Assembly: GCF_004569505.1 (NCBI RefSeq)
Contig: NZ_SPPK01000001.1
Span: 186,001 to 250,000 of the forward strand
DNA: 64,000 nt
Direction of reading: 5' to 3'
Source of the DNA: Dysgonomonas mossii
GTDB taxonomy: Bacteria; Bacteroidota; Bacteroidia; Bacteroidales; Dysgonomonadaceae
A program made the position numbers and the translations under genes. Below, piece after piece: positions 43,210 through 51,985 of this stretch (its first letter is position 1; each line of letters starts with the position of its first letter). Below the pieces are notes generated by a model. It ran no database searches. It was not told the origin of the DNA and was given only the letters and a program-made list of their open reading frames with translations.

Positions 43210-44730
43210 ATGATAACCGAATCAGATAAAAACCATCTCGCAGAAAAAGGTATTACCGAAGACCAACTGAACAAACAATTGGATAACTTTAAACAAGGAT
43301 TTCCTTTCTTGGGTATTGCTGCTGCTGCGTCAGTAGAAAAAGGTATTAAGGTGATATCGCCTGAACAGGAAAAAGAATATCTGACCGATTGGGATGAGTA
43401 CAAAGCGTCATCGGGAAAACAAATTGTTAAATTTGTTCCTGCCTCGGGTGCCGCAAGTAGGATGTTCAAAGACTTGTTCGAGTTTTTGGATGCGCCTTAT
43501 TCAGTACCGACTTCAGGCTTTGAAAAGAAATTTTTTGGAGAGATAGAGAAGTTTGCGTTTTATAACGATCTGGATGCCATGTGTCTGAAAAATGAAGGGC
43601 AATCGCTTGCAGCTTTGCTTTCGGAAGGAAAATATAAATCAATTGTTGAGAATTTGCTGAAGCCAAAAGGGCTTAACTATGGAAATCTGCCAAAGGGACT
43701 TCTTAAGTTTCATAAATATAGTGATACATCCCGTACTCCGGTCGAAGAGCATTTGATGGAGGGGTATCTTTATGCAAAGAATGATAAAGAAGAAGTGAAT
43801 ATTCACTTTACTGTATCGCCTGAGCATAGAATATTGTTTGACGACCTGATAAAGGTAAGAAAACAAAAGTTTGAAAACGAACTGCATGTAAAATATGCCG
43901 TTACGTTCAGCGAACAAAAATCGAGTACAGATACAATTGCGGTGGATGCCGATAATGAGCCTTTCAGGGAAAATGGAAAGTTATTATTTCGTCCGGGAGG
44001 ACATGGCGCACTGATAGAAAATCTGAACGACTTAAATGCGGATATCGTTTTTATAAAAAATATAGATAATACTGTCCCCGATAAGTATAAGCAGACAGAG
44101 ACCAAATATAAAAAGATACTGGCGGGTGTATTGGTTGATACTCAGAGAAAAATATTTGATTATTTGAAACTTCTCGATAGCGGGAAATATACACATGATC
44201 AACTAATAGAAATTCTTTATTTTCTACAAAAAGAATTAAATATAAAAAATCCCGATACAAAATTGCTGGAAGATGCAGAGCTTGTACTTTATCTGAAAAG
44301 AAAACTCGATCGCCCTTGTCGTGTATGTGGTATGGTGAAAAATGTAGGAGAGCCGGGAGGTGGACCTTTTCTAGCCGTAAATTCAGATGGGACTATCTCT
44401 CCTCAAATCTTGGAAAGCTCGCAAATTGATATGTCCGATCCTGCGAAACAGGAGATGTTTAAAAAAGGGACTCACTTCAATCCTGTTGATTTAGTTTGTG
44501 GGATTAAAGACTACAGAGGTAATCATTTCAATCTGAAAGACTATGTAGACTATAATACCGGATTTATATCAATCAAATCAAAAAGCGGAAAGGAACTTAA
44601 AGCTTTAGAACTTCCCGGCTTATGGAATGGTGCGATGTCTGATTGGAACACAATATTTGTTGAAGTTCCGGTCGAAACTTTCAATCCTGTAAAAACCGTA
44701 AATGATTTGTTAAGAGATTGCCATTTGTGA
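43210..44730 (+). CDS. DUF4301 family protein
   Basis: A 506-residue cytoplasmic protein that matches DUF4301 throughout (ITEDQLNKQLDNFKQGFPFL, KFVPASGAASRMFKDLFEFL, LLFRPGGHGALIENLNDLNA, DRPCRVCGMVKNVGEPGGGP). The family is widespread in Bacteroidetes and plausibly has a nucleotidyltransferase-like fold (the PxSGxxSRM segment resembles an NTP-binding loop), but no function has been assigned. Monocistronic. Confidence 0.85.
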   Translation: MITESDKNHLAEKGITEDQLNKQLDNFKQGFPFLGIAAAASVEKGIKVISPEQEKEYLTDWDEYKASSGKQIVKFVPASGAASRMFKDLFEFLDAPYSVPTSGFEKKFFGEIEKFAFYNDLDAMCLKNEGQSLAALLSEGKYKSIVENLLKPKGLNYGNLPKGLLKFHKYSDTSRTPVEEHLMEGYLYAKNDKEEVNIHFTVSPEHRILFDDLIKVRKQKFENELHVKYAVTFSEQKSSTDTIAVDADNEPFRENGKLLFRPGGHGALIENLNDLNADIVFIKNIDNTVPDKYKQTETKYKKILAGVLVDTQRKIFDYLKLLDSGKYTHDQLIEILYFLQKELNIKNPDTKLLEDAELVLYLKRKLDRPCRVCGMVKNVGEPGGGPFLAVNSDGTISPQILESSQIDMSDPAKQEMFKKGTHFNPVDLVCGIKDYRGNHFNLKDYVDYNTGFISIKSKSGKELKALELPGLWNGAMSDWNTIFVEVPVETFNPVKTVNDLLRDCHL

Positions 44731-44828
44731 TTTTTTTTGTCATTTATTCTGTTTTTTCAAATGTAAAAGATTGTGTATGTAATTCTTAAAAAAATATAGC
44801 CAAAGTTTTTATTTAAAGAAAAAAGGAT

Positions 44829-44836
44829 TATCTTTG
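44829..44836 (+). promoter_or_regulatory. -7 box of the T9SS surface protein gene
   Basis: TATCTTTG, 122 bases before the ATG, leaving a long 5' UTR that contains a small hairpin TCCTAAAGCTAGGA near 44878. Confidence 0.35.
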
Positions 44837-44958
44837 CTCGGGAATAAGAATTTTTACATTATTACAATATAGCTTTTCCTAAAGCTAGGATCGAGCATAA
44901 CTGCTTGACCGTTACAGACTTTTATTAGACTATTACTGACTTTATTAAAACTACAATA

Positions 44959-47481
44959 ATGAAATTTCGATTAGGATTAGTTGTACTACTCTTCTTGCCT
45001 TTACTTATAAAAGGGCAATCTACTTCGCCAGATGTCGTGTTTTACTCGAAGGGTAAAATGTACGTTAAGTACGGAAGTGAGACTGATGGAACGCAGTCTA
45101 AGTCAACAACTTTGTATGTTAAAGGTTCTGCTGAGTTTGCTGATGGTTCAGGCATAATTCAGAATGGCCGTACAGAGTTGACCGGGGATTTTATTAATGG
45201 AAAAGATCCCGGAGTTCAAGGTAATGGTGCTGATGTTGGCGGTGAGTATGCGCATCTGTTTAAAGACCCCAATACGAGCAGCGGTGTGGTAGCTTTTGTT
45301 GGTAAGGATAATAAACAAACGATTAAAAGGTCTCCAAGTCTTTTTGCTAACAAAGGTTCTCAAAAAAAATACAATTATATAGCTTTCCCGACATTGCATG
45401 TTGATAAAACAGTAACAGATATTAATGCTGCTGATCCTCGATTGGTAGGATTTGTGGCTGTTGATACATCTGCTGCCGTTGTCGTGAATAAATTATTATC
45501 ACCACTCAATGGTTCTAATGTTTTGGGAGGTAATAGATTTGTTGTAGAGGGAGGCTATGATGCTACGATTACGCAAAAAATGAATCTGGGGCAGGCACTT
45601 ATCGTAAGTGATACCGGTTCAGACCTTCCCGGATATAGTCAGGTAAATTTAACATATTACAAATATAATGGTACCAGTGAGGATGATGGAGCTATAAATT
45701 CTTCGACTCATGAGGCTGCTACCGGAGCTAATACACTCCGTAAGACAGTAAACGGGAAAGTATGGAATTACTTGACAGGGTTTACTCCACCATTTGAAGA
45801 AATGGGTACAGACTATTTGTTTTATCATGTATTTATGAAGCCAAACAAAAATAGTCTGACTTCTAATCAAGGAACGATTCTAGATCCTCTATACAAGATG
45901 AAAGCCGGATACGGGTACTTTATGAGTATGGATGTGACGGATTACGGAAGTAAGAATGTTGACGATAGATGGGCTGCTTTGAACGTCAAATCTGCCAATA
46001 GAGCAAGAGGAGGTTTTGAATTCAATCGCCGACTGATGAGATATCACTTCACTAAAATAAGTGGTAATACAATTACCGGTGGAGTTCCTAATCCTGAATC
46101 TACCGATTATTTAATGGGCTTTGCTCGCTTTTCACCGGATTTGGCAGGTACAAAATCAGGAGGTTGGAAGGGTTTAGGTGATTGGCCTGATTTTGGAAGA
46201 GATAGGATCGAATTGCTCGAAACTGAAAAGTTTAAAACGGATGCTGTAACAGTGACTCTGGAGCAAGGACTTAACTTCTTAGGAAATCCGTTCATGGCGC
46301 CAATCAGTTTGAATCCGTTATTAGGATATGATATCAAAGGGACTTCACTTGGCACAGATTTAAGTGCCGGCGTTTTGGATGTGTCGCAATACTTTGGGCA
46401 AGATGTAAATACATCTGCTAAAAATGAAACTACAAAAAATGTGTTGAGGTCTAAATATTGGATTGTAAATAATGGTTTGATCAGATATGACAATAGTGAT
46501 AAGCTATATCATATGCAGGTTAGCTATGATTATATCAGTACAGATGGAGTTACTGTAACCGGTGGATCGGCTGATCCGGCTGATCTAGGCCGGAATATTG
46601 TAGATCCTCTACAATTCTTAATTGCCCCTATGCAAATGTTTATTGTACAGGCTAACAAAAGTTTTGATATTTCATTAAGCCCTGCTTTAAGAACATTTGG
46701 AACAACACGATATTTGAAAAGTGGTGCTACATCTAATTTATTATCAGACTTCTTTGTGGTTGAAGTTGCCAGCTCTACCGATAAGGCCGCAGATAGAACT
46801 GCAATAGTACTGCGTGATAACGCAAAAATGACAAGTGATGACAATCTGGATACGCCGAAGAATTTCTCTAAGTCGATTACTGTACCAAATGAAAGTGATA
46901 AGATATATCCTGAAGAAGGTTCTACTTTTATCTACACAAAATCGAGTGACGGTGTAAATATGTTAGGGAATGTAGTTCCGCTAAATATTAAAGAGTTAGC
47001 ATTGTATGTAACTCCTCCGGCTACACAACAGACAATGTCTTTGAATTTTTACAACTTGGAGAATGTTACATCTGTTCAGGATGTTTGGTTGATAGACCGT
47101 TACCAGAATAATAAAACAGTGAAATTGACACCTGGTACATCTTACAATTATTCTTCTGGGCCGTCTGATCTGAAAAGTGTAGATGAAAATCGATTTATAT
47201 TACGCTTTTTCGAAACTAAAGATATTCTAGAAGACGAAACTACCGAAATAACCTGCTATTACAATGAACCGGTATTGCATATTTCCGGCTTGAATGAGAA
47301 AGATGTGAATAGCGATGTGTTGATTTATGATATGCAAGGACGATTGATGGGAAAAACCAGAGTAGGTAAAAATGACTATCCATCAATGGAATATTCTAAA
47401 ACATTAAACTTAGGAACATACATAGTAAAAATAGCAGGAAACAGAACTTTTACAACAAAAGTTGTGAACTTACACAACTAG
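44959..47481 (+). CDS. large secreted protein with T9SS sorting domain
   Basis: An 840-residue protein with a signal peptide (about 1-19, ending IKGQ) and a C-terminal beta-sandwich (about 765-840: VLIYDMQGRLMGKTRVGKND, LNLGTYIVKIAGNRTFTTKV) typical of type A T9SS sorting domains, which take the protein through the outer membrane and attach or release it at the surface. The long central region is beta-rich with no recognised enzymatic domain. A small exported protein with a C-terminal membrane tail starts 35 bases downstream. Confidence 0.75.
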   Translation: MKFRLGLVVLLFLPLLIKGQSTSPDVVFYSKGKMYVKYGSETDGTQSKSTTLYVKGSAEFADGSGIIQNGRTELTGDFINGKDPGVQGNGADVGGEYAHLFKDPNTSSGVVAFVGKDNKQTIKRSPSLFANKGSQKKYNYIAFPTLHVDKTVTDINAADPRLVGFVAVDTSAAVVVNKLLSPLNGSNVLGGNRFVVEGGYDATITQKMNLGQALIVSDTGSDLPGYSQVNLTYYKYNGTSEDDGAINSSTHEAATGANTLRKTVNGKVWNYLTGFTPPFEEMGTDYLFYHVFMKPNKNSLTSNQGTILDPLYKMKAGYGYFMSMDVTDYGSKNVDDRWAALNVKSANRARGGFEFNRRLMRYHFTKISGNTITGGVPNPESTDYLMGFARFSPDLAGTKSGGWKGLGDWPDFGRDRIELLETEKFKTDAVTVTLEQGLNFLGNPFMAPISLNPLLGYDIKGTSLGTDLSAGVLDVSQYFGQDVNTSAKNETTKNVLRSKYWIVNNGLIRYDNSDKLYHMQVSYDYISTDGVTVTGGSADPADLGRNIVDPLQFLIAPMQMFIVQANKSFDISLSPALRTFGTTRYLKSGATSNLLSDFFVVEVASSTDKAADRTAIVLRDNAKMTSDDNLDTPKNFSKSITVPNESDKIYPEEGSTFIYTKSSDGVNMLGNVVPLNIKELALYVTPPATQQTMSLNFYNLENVTSVQDVWLIDRYQNNKTVKLTPGTSYNYSSGPSDLKSVDENRFILRFFETKDILEDETTEITCYYNEPVLHISGLNEKDVNSDVLIYDMQGRLMGKTRVGKNDYPSMEYSKTLNLGTYIVKIAGNRTFTTKVVNLHN

Positions 47482-47516
47482 CTTTTTAGAACACAGACGT
47501 ACGAAAAATATAACAA

Positions 47517-47924
47517 ATGAAAACAAAACTAGTGATATTTGTGTTTTTGATAACATGCTTTGGGCTCTCTATACCAATGATTTCAATAAATGCTGCAGAG
47601 ACGGATGCGATGGATGCGCAAGTAATATCCAGCAAGTCTCCTTCTGCCGTAACCTTATCAAAGATTGAGAATTTATCAATTGCAAGCAGGACAGATAATT
47701 CTTCGATGGCTACAACACTAAATAAAGTAGGTGGTACAAGAGCTCTTACAGACTGGGGGACAGATCCAGACTTGCCCGGACAAGGAGGTGAAGTAACAGA
47801 CCCGGGTCAAGTAGGAGAAGCAGCTCCGATAGGAGATATTACACTTCCTATAATTCTATTTGCGTTAGTTATTTATTTCGCTTATAGAGGAGTTACGACT
47901 TCAAAAAGAAGAAATAATCTTTAA
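47517..47924 (+). CDS. small exported protein with C-terminal membrane tail
   Basis: A 135-residue protein: signal peptide (about 1-26), a Ser/Thr-rich linker (about 27-75), a Gly/Pro-rich acidic part (DWGTDPDLPGQGGEVTDPGQ), then the motif PIGD (104-107) followed by a hydrophobic helix (108-123) and a basic end (SKRRNNL). The tripartite short-motif / helix / basic tail layout is like known sorting tails (LPXTG, PEP-CTERM) without matching either. Directly downstream of the T9SS-cargo gene in one transcript. Confidence 0.6.
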   Translation: MKTKLVIFVFLITCFGLSIPMISINAAETDAMDAQVISSKSPSAVTLSKIENLSIASRTDNSSMATTLNKVGGTRALTDWGTDPDLPGQGGEVTDPGQVGEAAPIGDITLPIILFALVIYFAYRGVTTSKRRNNL

Positions 47925-47948
47925 TGCATACAAGTCTATAAAGATAAA

Positions 47949-48025
47949 ATAGGAGAGTGTTAATCAATATTCTCCTATACTAATAGCATGAAAGTCCCAT
48001 TCGTCGTAAGATAAATGGGACTTTT
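47949..48025. terminator. double-hairpin terminator
   Basis: Two hairpins: AGGAGAGTGTT with AATATTCTCCT (47951-47961, 47966-47976, with wobbles) and a perfect 10-bp stem AAAGTCCCAT (47991-48000) with 48015-48024, followed by TT. They lie between convergent genes and can stop both directions. Confidence 0.75.
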
Positions 48026-48046
48026 GTATGTTTATATCAATAAAAA

Positions 48047-48583
48047 TTACTTTTCTATCCAATTTATGATTTTATCACAAAAAGGATCTTCTCGTGGAGC
48101 GACAAAATCTACAAGTTGACCATTCTCATCAATCATAAATTTCTGAAAATTCCATTGTACCTCTGCATCCATTTTCCCGTTCTGTGATTTTTCTGTCAGC
48201 CATTTGTAGAGTGGTGCTTTTTTGTCCCCTACTACGTCTATTTTGCTCATCATAGGGAACGATACATTATAGTTGAGTGTACAGAATGTTTTTATTTCTT
48301 CATTTGTACCGGGCTCTTGACCATTAAAATTATTAGCAGGAAAACCTATTACGACAAAGTTCTTGTCTTTATATTTTTCGTAAAGGTCTTGTAACTTGTT
48401 ATATTGAGGAGTAAGCCCACATTTAGACGCAACATTTACCACCAAAACCTTTTTACCTTTTAGGCTCGAAAGGTCAAAATTGTTACCGTCAATATCTTTC
48501 ACTTTAAAATCATATAAGGATACTTGCGCTATCATAACTGTAGAAATTATACTGAATAGAGTTGTTAAAATTAAATGTTTCAT
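48047..48583 (-). CDS. exported glutathione peroxidase family protein
   Basis: A 178-residue protein with a signal peptide (about 1-20) and the GPx fold: NVASKCGLTPQ (C55, the cysteine that replaces selenocysteine), the IGFPANNFNGQEPG block, and the Trp-containing QWNFQKFMID. It reduces peroxides; bacterial members often use thioredoxin rather than glutathione. The signal peptide places it in the periplasm. Confidence 0.9.
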   Translation of the reverse strand: MKHLILTTLFSIISTVMIAQVSLYDFKVKDIDGNNFDLSSLKGKKVLVVNVASKCGLTPQYNKLQDLYEKYKDKNFVVIGFPANNFNGQEPGTNEEIKTFCTLNYNVSFPMMSKIDVVGDKKAPLYKWLTEKSQNGKMDAEVQWNFQKFMIDENGQLVDFVAPREDPFCDKIINWIEK

Positions 48584-48755
48584 ATTGTATTATTATTTAG
48601 TGACTGTAATTAAAACAACTAGTATATGCAGAATGTTTTGTTAATAAATATAGAATAGATGTGCTGCATCTTCATTATATTTAATAGTATTTGAAGCTGT
48701 GTTTCGTTGTATCTTTTCTAAAAAGATTACCTTTACGGCGTCAAAACAAAATAAT

Positions 48756-49604
48756 ATGGATTTTAATTTAGAGATATTTTCCCTGGTTTTATTTATCGGG
48801 GCATGTTTTGCCGGATTTATAGGTTCGCTTACAGGTTTAGGGGGAGGTGTGATTGTAATCCCTATCTTAACCCTTGGATTTGGTGTAGATATAAGATATG
48901 CAGTAGGAGCTGCATTGGTTACATCTATTGCCACATCTTCAGGAGCGGCCGCGGCATATATAAAAGAAGGGATAACCAACGTGCGCATTGGTATGTTTCT
49001 CGAAATAGCAACGACAACGGGAGCTGTTGCAGGTGCAATTGTAGCTATGTATCTTGATAAGATGTATATCGCTATAATTTTAGGTGTTGTTCTTATTTTT
49101 TCTGCGATACGTTCTGTGTCAAAGAAAGAAGATGGCATCGATTACTCTGCTCCGGGCGATAAGTTGGGCGAAAAGTTGAAACTAAATGGTTCTTACCCAA
49201 CCAAAGATGGGAAGGTAGAAAAATATAATGTTCATAATGTAATTGGAGGGTATTCTCTGATGACGGTTGCGGGTGTTTTATCAGGGCTGCTTGGTATTGG
49301 CTCAGGATCACTGAAGGTATTGGCTATGGATACGGCAATGAAAATACCTTTCAAGGTATCTACAACAACCAGTAATTTCATGGTTGGTGTAACAGCTGCA
49401 GCCAGTGCTGTGATATACTTTCAACGAGGATATATCGATCCGGGATTAGCTATGCCTATTGTTGTGGGAGTCCTTTTGGGGGCATTCTTTGGCTCTAAAA
49501 TACTACCTAAAGCAAATGTAAGAAATTTAAGACTGCTATTTAGTGTTGTCATTTTCTTCTTGGCTGTTTCTATGATTTATAATGCTTTAACCGGTAAAAT
49601 GTAA
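48756..49604 (+). CDS. TauE/SafE-family sulfite exporter-like permease
   Basis: A 282-residue polytopic membrane protein (about eight helices) of the TauE/SafE family: GFIGSLTGLGGGVIVIPILT and GVLSGLLGIGSGSLKVLAMD are the two internally repeated Gly-rich signatures. The family exports sulfite, sulfoacetate or related organosulfur anions. The ATG at 48756 is used because the upstream in-frame start lacks support. The next gene, 4 bases downstream, is DUF1634, its usual companion. Confidence 0.9.
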   Translation: MDFNLEIFSLVLFIGACFAGFIGSLTGLGGGVIVIPILTLGFGVDIRYAVGAALVTSIATSSGAAAAYIKEGITNVRIGMFLEIATTTGAVAGAIVAMYLDKMYIAIILGVVLIFSAIRSVSKKEDGIDYSAPGDKLGEKLKLNGSYPTKDGKVEKYNVHNVIGGYSLMTVAGVLSGLLGIGSGSLKVLAMDTAMKIPFKVSTTTSNFMVGVTAAASAVIYFQRGYIDPGLAMPIVVGVLLGAFFGSKILPKANVRNLRLLFSVVIFFLAVSMIYNALTGKM

Positions 49605-49608
49605 TAAG

Positions 49609-50025
49609 ATGAAGAAAGTTTTTTCTAAAGAGTTTTGGGAAGAAAGAGACATGGAGCTTCTTATTGGCAAGTTGCTGCGATATGGAGTTATGTTAGCTTG
49701 TGGTATTACCGTATTTGGAGGTTTGATCTATTTATTCCAAAATCACGGTTTGCCTATCGAGCATTATAAACCTACACCAGATGATCAGCCCTTTCCGGGA
49801 GTCTCTCAATATCTACGTGAGTTGTCAACGATTATTCCTCGAGTATTAGAGTTTGATGGTGCAGCCATCATACAATTAGGTGTTTGTGTGCTCATTGCCA
49901 CGCCTATTTTGCGTGTAGCATTTTCGGTGATAGGTTTTCTTATTGAGAAAGATTATATGTACGTGGCGATAACCATCGTCGTATTATTAATTATTGTAGC
50001 CAATATGGTTTTAGGATTACACTGA
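49609..50025 (+). CDS. DUF1634 membrane protein
   Basis: A 138-residue integral membrane protein with three predicted helices (LLRYGVMLACGITVFGGLIY, AIIQLGVCVLIATPILRVAF, MYVAITIVVLLIIVANMVLG). DUF1634 almost always lies beside TauE/SafE genes and is presumed to be an accessory subunit. The 4-base gap to the permease and 1-base gap to the peptidase gene support an operon. Confidence 0.85.
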   Translation: MKKVFSKEFWEERDMELLIGKLLRYGVMLACGITVFGGLIYLFQNHGLPIEHYKPTPDDQPFPGVSQYLRELSTIIPRVLEFDGAAIIQLGVCVLIATPILRVAFSVIGFLIEKDYMYVAITIVVLLIIVANMVLGLH

Positions 50026-50026
50026 T

Positions 50027-51028
50027 ATGAAGAAGACAATATTTCCTTTTTTATTATTTATATCTATTTCTTTATTTTCTCAGTCAACGAAAGAGAAAGG
50101 TTTTGCAACAATTAATAAAGAAAGCGCAAAAGCATATATTGGCTTTCTGGCAAGCGATGCAGTAGAAGGCAGAGAGGCCGGTAGGCATGGTGGACGTGTT
50201 GCCGGAGAATATGTGAAGTCTGTATTGCAAGATATGGGGCTTAAACCTCTGAATGAGGATTCTTATTTCCAGCCTTTTGAAGCATATAGTCCCGAGAGAC
50301 AAAAAAGAGTGCGTTTTTCGGTTCATCCTGATTCTATTCAGAAGTATAGTCAACTTCCGGCACATCGTAAGTTAGAGTTAAGGAATGTATTGGGGTATAT
50401 TGAAGGTAAAAATAAGAATGAATATGTTGTAATGGGTGCTCATTACGATCACTTAGGTATGGATGAAGTCCTTGATGGGGATAAGATATATAATGGAGCC
50501 GATGATAATGCTTCGGGAGTTTCTGCTGTATTGCAAATAGCGAAAGCATTTCTTGCGAGTGGAGAAAAGCCCGAACGTACAATTATTTTTGCACTATGGG
50601 ATGCTGAAGAGCTGGGACTGTTAGGCTCGGAGTATTTTATGCAAACATGCCCTTTCGCATCAGATATTAAAGGATATGTTAATTTTGATATGATTGGACG
50701 TAACAATGATGAGCAGAAACCAAAGTATGTTGTGTATTTCTATACCGAAGCACACCCTCAGTTTGGTGAATGGCTGAAGAGTGATATTAAGACATACGGA
50801 CTAGGCTTGGAACCTAATTATCGCCCTTGGGATAAGCCTATTGGCGGTAGTGACAATGCTTCATTCGCAAAAAGAGATGTTTCTGTGATTTGGTATCATA
50901 CAGACGGACATCCCGATTATCATCAACCGAGCGATCTTGCCGATAAAATAAATTGGGATAAACTTGTCGAAATAACGAAAGCTGCTTATCTTAACCTCTG
51001 GAATTTAGCAAACTTAAAAACATATTAA
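50027..51028 (+). CDS. M28-family exported aminopeptidase, copy 1
   Basis: A 333-residue protein with a signal peptide (about 1-17, ending LFSQ) and an M28 catalytic domain. The zinc ligands appear in GAHYDHLGM, NGADDNASGVSA, WDAEELGLLGS and the closing WYHTDGHPDYHQ. Relatives remove N-terminal residues from peptides in the envelope or medium. The neighbouring gene is a clear paralogue, three bases apart. Confidence 0.88.
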   Translation: MKKTIFPFLLFISISLFSQSTKEKGFATINKESAKAYIGFLASDAVEGREAGRHGGRVAGEYVKSVLQDMGLKPLNEDSYFQPFEAYSPERQKRVRFSVHPDSIQKYSQLPAHRKLELRNVLGYIEGKNKNEYVVMGAHYDHLGMDEVLDGDKIYNGADDNASGVSAVLQIAKAFLASGEKPERTIIFALWDAEELGLLGSEYFMQTCPFASDIKGYVNFDMIGRNNDEQKPKYVVYFYTEAHPQFGEWLKSDIKTYGLGLEPNYRPWDKPIGGSDNASFAKRDVSVIWYHTDGHPDYHQPSDLADKINWDKLVEITKAAYLNLWNLANLKTY

Positions 51029-51031
51029 ATT

Positions 51032-51985
51032 ATGAGGCTGAAACTTATCCTTGTCGCACTCTTTTTTATGCCATTTTCTTTATTTGCACAAACACCTAAA
51101 GAAAAAGGTCTGGCAGAAATAACTTTGCAAAAGGCAAAGGAGTATATAGGGGTTTTGGCTAGTGATAGTTTAGAGGGGCGTAAAGCCGGCGAATCGGGTG
51201 GTTTGAAGGCTTCAGAATATATAAAAAGTACACTTCAAAAAGTAGGTGTTAAGCCTTGGAGAGATACTTATTATCAACCTTTCGAAAGTGATCGCTATCC
51301 TTCTCTAAAGATGCGTAACGTATTGGGATATATCCCCGGAAAGTATCAGGATGAGGTTGTGATAGTTGGTGCACATTACGATCATATAGGTGTAAAAGCA
51401 AACAAAACCAATGATAGTATATACAATGGAGCTGATGATAATGCTTCGGGGACATCGGCGATTTTGCAGATAGCAGAAGCCTTTTTGGCTTCGGGCGAAA
51501 AACCATTACGCACTGTAATTTTTTCTTTGTGGGATGGAGAGGAATTGGGCTTATTGGGTTCATCTTATTTTGTCGAAGATTACTCCAAGAACATAACTTT
51601 TCCTTTACTCACAGCTCCTAAAATAAGAGGCTATATCAATTGCGATATGATTGGTAGGAATAAGACGGAGGCTGATTATAATTATGTAGCATGTTTTTTC
51701 TCTCCTGAGAAACCTGTGTTTAAAGAATGGTTGCAGAACGATATTGCTGCATATAATTTGAATCTGGTTCCCGATTTTCGCTCTATGGATGATTCTCCGG
51801 GAGGAAGCGATCATATTCCTTTTTCGATGAGGAAGATACCTGTTATATTTTACAATACCGATTTGCATGAAGATTACCATAAGCCTACCGATCATGCCGA
51901 TAAAATTAATTATGAGAAAGTCGTAGATATAACTAAAGCCACCTATCTTAATTTGTGGAATATGGCTAATCTAAAGGACTTCTAG
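51032..51985 (+). CDS. M28-family exported aminopeptidase, copy 2
   Basis: A 317-residue paralogue of the preceding gene with the same layout: signal peptide (about 1-19), AHYDHIGV, GADDNASGTSA, WDGEELGLLGS and NTDLHEDYHKPTDHADKIN. The two share almost identical catalytic blocks but differ in the middle, consistent with tandem duplication and divergence. Its stop codon abuts the stop of the convergent dprA with no base between. Confidence 0.88.
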   Translation: MRLKLILVALFFMPFSLFAQTPKEKGLAEITLQKAKEYIGVLASDSLEGRKAGESGGLKASEYIKSTLQKVGVKPWRDTYYQPFESDRYPSLKMRNVLGYIPGKYQDEVVIVGAHYDHIGVKANKTNDSIYNGADDNASGTSAILQIAEAFLASGEKPLRTVIFSLWDGEELGLLGSSYFVEDYSKNITFPLLTAPKIRGYINCDMIGRNKTEADYNYVACFFSPEKPVFKEWLQNDIAAYNLNLVPDFRSMDDSPGGSDHIPFSMRKIPVIFYNTDLHEDYHKPTDHADKINYEKVVDITKATYLNLWNMANLKDF

